In this document: positions 59,694 to 64,000 of the stretch, piece after piece
Layout of the letters: each line of letters begins with the position of its first letter
How positions within the stretch are numbered: the first letter of the stretch is position 1
Assembly: GCA_040221375.1 (NCBI GenBank)
Contig: JAVKEP010000006.1
Span: 1 to 64,000 of the forward strand
Direction: 5' to 3'
Origin: SHAN690 sp040221375
GTDB taxonomy: Bacteria > Bacteroidota > Bacteroidia > Flavobacteriales_G > Salibacteraceae
DNA: 64,000 nucleotides
Notes under the pieces: generated by a model
Databases searched by the model: none
What the model saw: the letters and a program-made list of their open reading frames with translations, nothing else
What the model was told of the DNA's origin: nothing
Made by a program: the position numbers and the translations under genes

Positions 59694-61934
59694 ATGAAAC
59701 AATTTTTCACCCTCTCTTTTCTGATATTCTTGGCGAGCTTCGGTTTTTCACAAACCACGTTGCCCACGTCTTGGGATTTCGCTACTACACCCGCCTCCTT
59801 GCCTACGGGTTGGTCAACCAACACAACCGCCAGCTATTCGAGCGGATTACCCGACAATACGGGTGGTACGAGTCGGGCTGGTAAACTCCAAGCTACCGGA
59901 CATTATGTGACAATCAATTTTTTCGATGATCCAGGCGTCGTCACCTACAACCTGCGTGCGTACAGTTCGAATGGAGCCAACTTCACCGGAACATTTGCGG
60001 TAGAGGAGAGCGTCAATGGCAGCACGTGGAGTACACTCGAGGAATATACGGACGATGATTTTGGCAACAGTTGGACCGAGTACAGCACCACGGCCAACTC
60101 GAGTTCGAGGTACATCCGGTTCTACTTCTCTGACAAGGTCAGCGGCATCAACGTAGGCTTGGACGACGTTTCCATCGATGAGACTTCGCCAACTGAGCAA
60201 GAGATCAATGTGCAGTACGCAAGCGTCGACTTGCCCAGTGGAACGGGGGTTCAATTCGCAACGGGGGTAGGGAATCCGATCACGTTAAAATTCGGAATCC
60301 AAAACTTGGGTTCTGTCGGTTCGTTGGTGATTTCTTCTACTGCCTTTTCCGGTTCGGCTTCAGGAGAATATTCAGTTTCATCTTCGCCATCTTCCATCGC
60401 TCCTTTATCGAGTGATACGCTTTCCATCACCTTCGACCCTGCTACTACGGGTACACGCATGGCTCAAATATCCATTGGAAATAACGATGCCAATGAAGAT
60501 CCTTACCTAATCGATTTGAACGGCATCGGTGGCAACGGCGCCTCCGAACCCAATTCACCTCCAGCGTCTCCCACGATTGAGTATTTGACGACCTTTCGTG
60601 TGAAGGTTACGTTTAGTCAGAGTGACGCCGATCATTACTTGGTTGTATTCAAAAAGAATGCACCCGTATCGTTCACTCCCCAAGATGGACTTTCGTACGA
60701 GGTAGGTCAAGGGGTCGGCAATGCCAAGGTGGCTGGCGTTGGTGACATCGACTACTTCTGGTTGCGAGAAGCAACGGCCGATGACACCTTTTTCGTGAAG
60801 GTCTTTGCCTACAACGGCACCGACCCATTTACCAATTACCTGCAAAGTGACCCGATGGATACGGTCATTGTAACTCCGAAGCGGACGACGCAATTTTTAA
60901 ACTACTACGCCAACGTTGACGAGACGCAGCCGAGCTTCGTAGAAGACCTGCACGACGTCATTTACCCTCATTCGGTACGTTTCTACAGCAATTACGCAAC
61001 CGATATGATTCCTCGCCTGCTGGAACGCGATACAACGAACAATAAATCGGTCATAACCGGGGTGTACAGTGGAGACAATGTGGTTTTTTCCTCTCCGTTT
61101 GGATGGTCTGAAAACAACATGAACCGGGAACACACGTTGCCCTACAGTTGGATGCCATCCAACGGAAGCACCAACACGCCCGAGTACCAAGATTTTCACC
61201 ACCTTTTTCCGACCATCGCAACGGCCAATAGCCAGCGCAGCAATGAGCCTCTCGGGAATGTGGTCAACGTAACTTCTTCCTATGGAGCAGGGAAACGCGG
61301 GACCGACGCATTTGGTAATACGGTTTACGAACCGCGAGATGCGCAAAAAGGGGACGCCGCTCGTGCGATGTTCTATATGATGACAACCTACCACGACCCC
61401 ATCGGAGATCATTGGGGGTTGGAAGACTTGCTCACCAACGGGCCCAATCAACGCCTCGACGTTTTGTTGGAGTGGCACATGACCGACCTGCCCGGTGGCA
61501 CAGAACAATCTCGCAATGACTACCTCGACTCACTTCAAGAAAACAGGAACCCGTTCATCGACAGTGCACATTGGGCATGTTACATCAACTTCCGCACGAT
61601 GGAGCACATCGCAGAACCTGACAGTGCTTGTTTGTTAGCTACGCTTCCGATCAAAGCTCCGGATGATACAGACACGACGATCGGGTATGAGCATGTGCAG
61701 CGCGACCATGCTTGGCTCTTTTATCCAAACCCCGCTTCTGACCAGCTGTTTGTCCAGAAAAAAGATGGAATGCCCTTTGATTTGGAAATCATTGATCTGC
61801 TCGGAAGATCGTTCGTATTTGATGAGGGCTTTATTGGAGGCTGGATTACCTTGGAGGGGCTTCCAGCGGGTGTCTATTTGGTTTCAATGCGCGGTGAAAG
61901 CGGCTCGGAATCTTTTCGTCTGGTGAAAGAGTAA
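59694..61934 (+). CDS. T9SS-secreted endonuclease I-family nuclease
   Basis: A 746-residue secreted nuclease. A signal peptide (LSFLIFLASFGFSQ) precedes a jelly-roll region (LPTSWDFATTPASLPTGW), then a choice-of-anchor D domain near residues 165-280 (ISSTAFSGSASGEYSVS through IGNNDANEDPYLIDLNG), a fibronectin-like module, and the endonuclease I domain at about 400-640. The active-site stretches are NREHTLPYSWM (about residue 475; histidine general base), EYQDFHHLFPTIATANSQRSN, and LLEWHMTDLPG. The terminal domain (LFYPNPASDQLFVQ to FRLVKE) is a type A sorting signal. It cleaves DNA and possibly RNA outside the cell. It closes the operon 18 bases after the propeller gene. Confidence 0.92.
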   Translation: MKQFFTLSFLIFLASFGFSQTTLPTSWDFATTPASLPTGWSTNTTASYSSGLPDNTGGTSRAGKLQATGHYVTINFFDDPGVVTYNLRAYSSNGANFTGTFAVEESVNGSTWSTLEEYTDDDFGNSWTEYSTTANSSSRYIRFYFSDKVSGINVGLDDVSIDETSPTEQEINVQYASVDLPSGTGVQFATGVGNPITLKFGIQNLGSVGSLVISSTAFSGSASGEYSVSSSPSSIAPLSSDTLSITFDPATTGTRMAQISIGNNDANEDPYLIDLNGIGGNGASEPNSPPASPTIEYLTTFRVKVTFSQSDADHYLVVFKKNAPVSFTPQDGLSYEVGQGVGNAKVAGVGDIDYFWLREATADDTFFVKVFAYNGTDPFTNYLQSDPMDTVIVTPKRTTQFLNYYANVDETQPSFVEDLHDVIYPHSVRFYSNYATDMIPRLLERDTTNNKSVITGVYSGDNVVFSSPFGWSENNMNREHTLPYSWMPSNGSTNTPEYQDFHHLFPTIATANSQRSNEPLGNVVNVTSSYGAGKRGTDAFGNTVYEPRDAQKGDAARAMFYMMTTYHDPIGDHWGLEDLLTNGPNQRLDVLLEWHMTDLPGGTEQSRNDYLDSLQENRNPFIDSAHWACYINFRTMEHIAEPDSACLLATLPIKAPDDTDTTIGYEHVQRDHAWLFYPNPASDQLFVQKKDGMPFDLEIIDLLGRSFVFDEGFIGGWITLEGLPAGVYLVSMRGESGSESFRLVKE

Positions 61935-61939
61935 GCCTC

Positions 61940-62701
61940 TTAGGGAAGTAAAAATTCCCTGACTGCTGCCACAAATTCATTTGGTTTTTCGGCGTGGAGC
62001 CAATGCCCGGCTCCTTCGATGGTCAACAAGTAGGCAAGAGGGAAAAGCACTTTGATGTCTGGCCAATCTTCATCTGTGATGTAGTCCGAATTACCGCCGC
62101 GTAAAAACAGTGTCTCCCCTTCAAAATCCATCTCGTCCATCGCATGTCCAATGCCTTCGATTTGGGTCTCCAGTGCCTGCAGGTTGAAGCGCCAAGCAAA
62201 GCGATCTCGGCTCGGGTGGTACAAGCTCTTCATCAGGAAATGACGAATACCTGCCTCTGGAATGTGAGGAACCATATACTGTTCAGCATCGGTTCTTCGG
62301 TCTAATGCACCCAAATCTACTGCGCGCAATGCGGCAAAAATTTTCTGATGATGCACCGGATAGTACTTTGGGCCAATGTCTGCCACGATGAGCTTTAGTG
62401 CGCGTTCGGGAGAATTCTGCGCGAGCAACATGGCTACCTTGCCTCCCATGGAATGGCCAAGGATATGGGCTGAATCCAGTTCCAGCGCATCCATCAATTC
62501 CAGCACATCGGCCACCATCGCTTCGTAGCTATGTTCATCGCTATGTGGCGAATGCCCGTGGTTTCGTAGGTCGACGATGATAACATCGAACGCGTCTGCC
62601 AGCATTTTTCCTGGACCTTGCCAATTGTCGAGCATGCCCAGCAACCCGTGGAGGATGATCAGTGGCTCTCCGTCGCCGAATCGTTTGTAATTGAGTTTCA
62701 T
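61940..62701 (-). CDS. Alpha/beta hydrolase (YbfF-like esterase)
   Basis: A 253-residue cytoplasmic alpha/beta hydrolase. LIILHGLLGMLDNW gives the oxyanion-hole HG, the nucleophile elbow is Ser84 in ILGHSMGGKVAMLL, and the catalytic histidine lies in EGAGHWLHAEKP near residue 235. The layout and length resemble the YbfF/PHYCD esterase group; substrates are short acyl esters in characterised relatives. Its ATG overlaps the end of pdxJ by four bases, so the two are one unit. It converges on the endonuclease gene with a 5-base gap. Confidence 0.9.
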   Translation of the reverse strand: MKLNYKRFGDGEPLIILHGLLGMLDNWQGPGKMLADAFDVIIVDLRNHGHSPHSDEHSYEAMVADVLELMDALELDSAHILGHSMGGKVAMLLAQNSPERALKLIVADIGPKYYPVHHQKIFAALRAVDLGALDRRTDAEQYMVPHIPEAGIRHFLMKSLYHPSRDRFAWRFNLQALETQIEGIGHAMDEMDFEGETLFLRGGNSDYITDEDWPDIKVLFPLAYLLTIEGAGHWLHAEKPNEFVAAVREFLLP

Positions 62702-63411
62702 GCCAGCTTAGACAAATACATCTGCACGGTGTTTTCCAACCCGAAGTAGAGCGCATCCGAAATCAAGGCATGGCCAATGGAGACTTCATCGAGTGGGATG
62801 ACATGCTTGGTAAAAAAATTGAGGTTTTCTAGGTTTAAGTCGTGTCCCGCGTTGACTCCAAGGCCAATGCTGGAAGCGTGTTTGGCTGCGACTGCAAACG
62901 GGTGTACGGCCTTTGCTGGATCCGAAGGGAAGTGCAGGGCATAGGGTTCTGTGTACAATTCAATGCGGTCAGCCCCCACAGATTTGGCGCCGTCGATCAT
63001 CTGAAGGTTGGTCTCGATAAAAATGGAAGTTCGAATTCCATACGACTTGAGTTCTTTCAAGACTTCGGACAGAAAAGCTCCGTGTTGAAGGGTGTTCCAA
63101 CCTGCATTGCTCGTGATGGCTTCCGGTGGATCAGGAACCAAGGTAGCTTGAGCGGGTTTGCTCTCGATGACCAAGTCGAGCCAATCGCGGCTGGGATATC
63201 CTTCGATGTTAAATTCAGTCTTCACGATGCTAGTGAGATCGCGCACGTCCTGGTAGGTGATGTGTCGCTCATCGGGCCGTGGGTGCACTGTGATTCCTTG
63301 CGCGCCGTAGGATTCAATTCGACGGGCCGCCACGAGTAAATCGGGGATTCCCCCGCCCCTGGCGTTTCGGATCGTTGCGATCTTATTGATGTTTACGCTG
63401 AGTTTGGTCAT
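62698..63411 (-). CDS. pdxJ: Pyridoxine 5'-phosphate synthase
   Basis: PdxJ condenses 1-deoxyxylulose 5-phosphate with 3-amino-2-oxopropyl phosphate to pyridoxine 5'-phosphate. The 237-residue TIM-barrel protein shows LSVNINKIATIRNARGGG at the start, GITVHPRPDERHITYQDV, FNIEGYPSRDWLDL, and GLGVNAGHDLNLENL near the end, all expected landmarks. The product feeds PLP enzymes such as the hemL and gcvP products in this window. A TACATTTG element ends four bases before the ATG, suggesting a leaderless transcript with the hydrolase gene. Confidence 0.97.
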   Translation of the reverse strand: MTKLSVNINKIATIRNARGGGIPDLLVAARRIESYGAQGITVHPRPDERHITYQDVRDLTSIVKTEFNIEGYPSRDWLDLVIESKPAQATLVPDPPEAITSNAGWNTLQHGAFLSEVLKELKSYGIRTSIFIETNLQMIDGAKSVGADRIELYTEPYALHFPSDPAKAVHPFAVAAKHASSIGLGVNAGHDLNLENLNFFTKHVIPLDEVSIGHALISDALYFGLENTVQMYLSKLA

Positions 63412-63415
63412 GACA

Positions 63416-63423
63416 CAAATGTA
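63416..63423 (-). promoter_or_regulatory. -7 promoter element TACATTTG for pdxJ
   Basis: A perfect TAnnTTTG on the minus strand, four bases (TGTC) before the pdxJ ATG. No clear -33 TTG. Confidence 0.6.
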
Positions 63424-63502
63424 GCTTTCGAAAAGAGGGGAAGAGATGCGGATCGCTCAGAAATTCAGGGTGGCGTATGCAACGTGGGTATAACAATCGC
63501 GT

Positions 63503-63633
63503 GAGGGATAGGAGCGGCAGCTCCCACGCCGCTGGCGTGGGACTACAGCGGATAGCCCGACTCAAGCGATTCGATCGCTTGAGTCACGCCCGAGGCACCA
63601 ACATCTCTCATTCTACCCGGCGGTCGCTCCGCC
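63503..63633 (+). other. Structured intergenic element with three hairpins
   Basis: Within the 295-base divergent gap between pdxJ and the CBS gene, GAGGGATAGGAGCGGCAG precedes a perfect 9-base hairpin (TCCCACGCC 63522-63530 with GGCGTGGGA 63534-63542). Next come ACTACAGCGGATAGCCCGA, a perfect 12-base hairpin (63559-63570 with 63574-63585, loop TCG), then ACGCCC. A third stem GGCGG/CCGCC lies at 63619-63633. From memory, the framing blocks GGGATAG-AGCGG and AGCGGATAGCCCGA recur in flavobacterial genomes and may be a catalogued RNA motif (possibly Flavo-1), but I cannot verify this. It could be an RNA element or a dispersed repeat. The stretch 63424-63500 shows nothing. Confidence 0.6.
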
Positions 63634-63647
63634 TTGCAACCTTCTTC

Positions 63648-63655
63648 TACCTTTG
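63648..63655 (+). promoter_or_regulatory. -7 promoter element TACCTTTG for the CBS-domain gene
   Basis: A perfect TAnnTTTG 51 bases before the ATG at 63707, just downstream of the structured element. Confidence 0.5.
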
Positions 63656-63706
63656 CCCCACGTTTGGTAACAATTATGCGTCTAAGCTTTACATTGCGGT
63701 CGAAAT

Positions 63707-64000
63707 ATGCTTGCAGAAGAACTCATCGTTGATCACATCCCGCCTTTGTCGCGCACCGACACTGGGGAAACGGCTTTGCGTTGGATGGATGAGTTTAAAA
63801 TTATGCACCTGAGCGTGGTAGAAAAGGGCATGTTTCTCGGAACGATTTCGGAAAGCGACGTTCTTGGCATGACCGACTTGGGCGAGCCGATTGGCGGGTA
63901 CATAGAGCTGCTCAATCCGGCCTTTGTTTCGCAGCGCCAGCACATTTTTGAAGTAGTCAAGGTGGTCAATGACCAGAAGTTGACCATCATCCCAGTTTTA
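63707..64000 (+). CDS. CBS-domain protein, 3' truncated
   Basis: An ATG at 63707 opens a frame that runs off the right edge after 98 codons. The protein begins LAEELIVDHIPPLSRTDTGE and continues WMDEFKIMHLSVVEKGMFLGTISESDVLG, a CBS motif with the usual strand-strand-helix end, and then a second half-motif (HIFEVVKVVNDQKLTIIPVL). CBS domains bind adenine nucleotides as pairs. In many flavobacteria a CBS protein lies between pdxJ and the NAD kinase gene, so nadK may follow beyond the edge (inference). Family call is firm; the end is missing. Confidence 0.88.
   Translation, partial: MLAEELIVDHIPPLSRTDTGETALRWMDEFKIMHLSVVEKGMFLGTISESDVLGMTDLGEPIGGYIELLNPAFVSQRQHIFEVVKVVNDQKLTIIPVL

Noticed and set aside
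60897..61508. 203-codon open frame on the minus strand inside the endonuclease gene
   Set aside because: It lies wholly antisense to a well-supported nuclease, shows no recognisable domain and has the composition expected of a shadow frame.
63522..63633. Hairpins considered as a CRISPR array or an IS end
   Set aside because: The stems differ from one another, there are no regular spacers, no cas genes, no transposase and no target-site duplication.

Overview
The window comes from a member of the Bacteroidota, most likely a marine flavobacterium-like lineage (Flavobacteriales or a Cryomorphaceae-type group; the family-level placement is inference). The evidence is: at least six secreted proteins with type IX secretion (T9SS) type A C-terminal sorting domains, SprB-like and PKD repeats, GldL/GldM-like proteins, TAnnTTTG promoter elements, type III pantothenate kinase, the large form of IspG, a caa3-type oxidase cluster with two subunit III genes, and a pdxJ/CBS gene neighbourhood familiar from flavobacteria. 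I see no IS element, prophage or CRISPR array; this looks like ordinary chromosome with some accessory surface genes. Layout: 0-11 kb holds a truncated DUF255 thioredoxin-domain protein, tsaB, a TolC-family channel, a minus-strand respiratory block (ctaB, two coxIII, coxIV, then SCO, DUF420 and a small CxxC membrane protein behind a strong terminator), a GldL/GldM-like hybrid protein and hemW. 11-24 kb holds a cyclase-family hydrolase, an Lrp regulator, an MmcQ/YjbR protein, a DUF502 protein, a DMT transporter, a five-PKD T9SS cargo, ispG, a Rossmann NAD(P)-binding protein, recG, a TspO-like membrane protein and two small secreted proteins. 23-40 kb holds padR with a second GldL/GldM-like hybrid under an elaborate palindromic operator, a lipoprotein, a DinB-like protein, hemL, a methyltransferase, a UbiA-like protein, gcvP, two large T9SS cargo proteins, gpmI and an orphan histidine kinase. 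40.5-48.4 kb holds tRNA-Phe and an envelope operon (coaX, outer-membrane protein, TPR protein, lptC, small membrane protein, CNNM/CorC protein, ppiD). 48.5-61.9 kb is a seven-gene, tightly coupled surface operon: two T9SS cargo proteins, a lipoprotein, a TonB-dependent receptor, a PorV-like barrel, an NHL-type lipoprotein and a secreted endonuclease I. The end holds an alpha/beta hydrolase, pdxJ, a structured intergenic element and a truncated CBS-domain gene. The most unusual observations are: the two proteins that join GldL-like membrane hairpins to a GldM-like periplasmic domain in one chain, one of them run by a PadR regulator with a nested palindrome in its promoter; a set of promoters whose TAnnTTTG element lies exactly four bases before the start codon, implying leaderless mRNAs; the surface operon ending in a nuclease; and the structured element near 63.5 kb.
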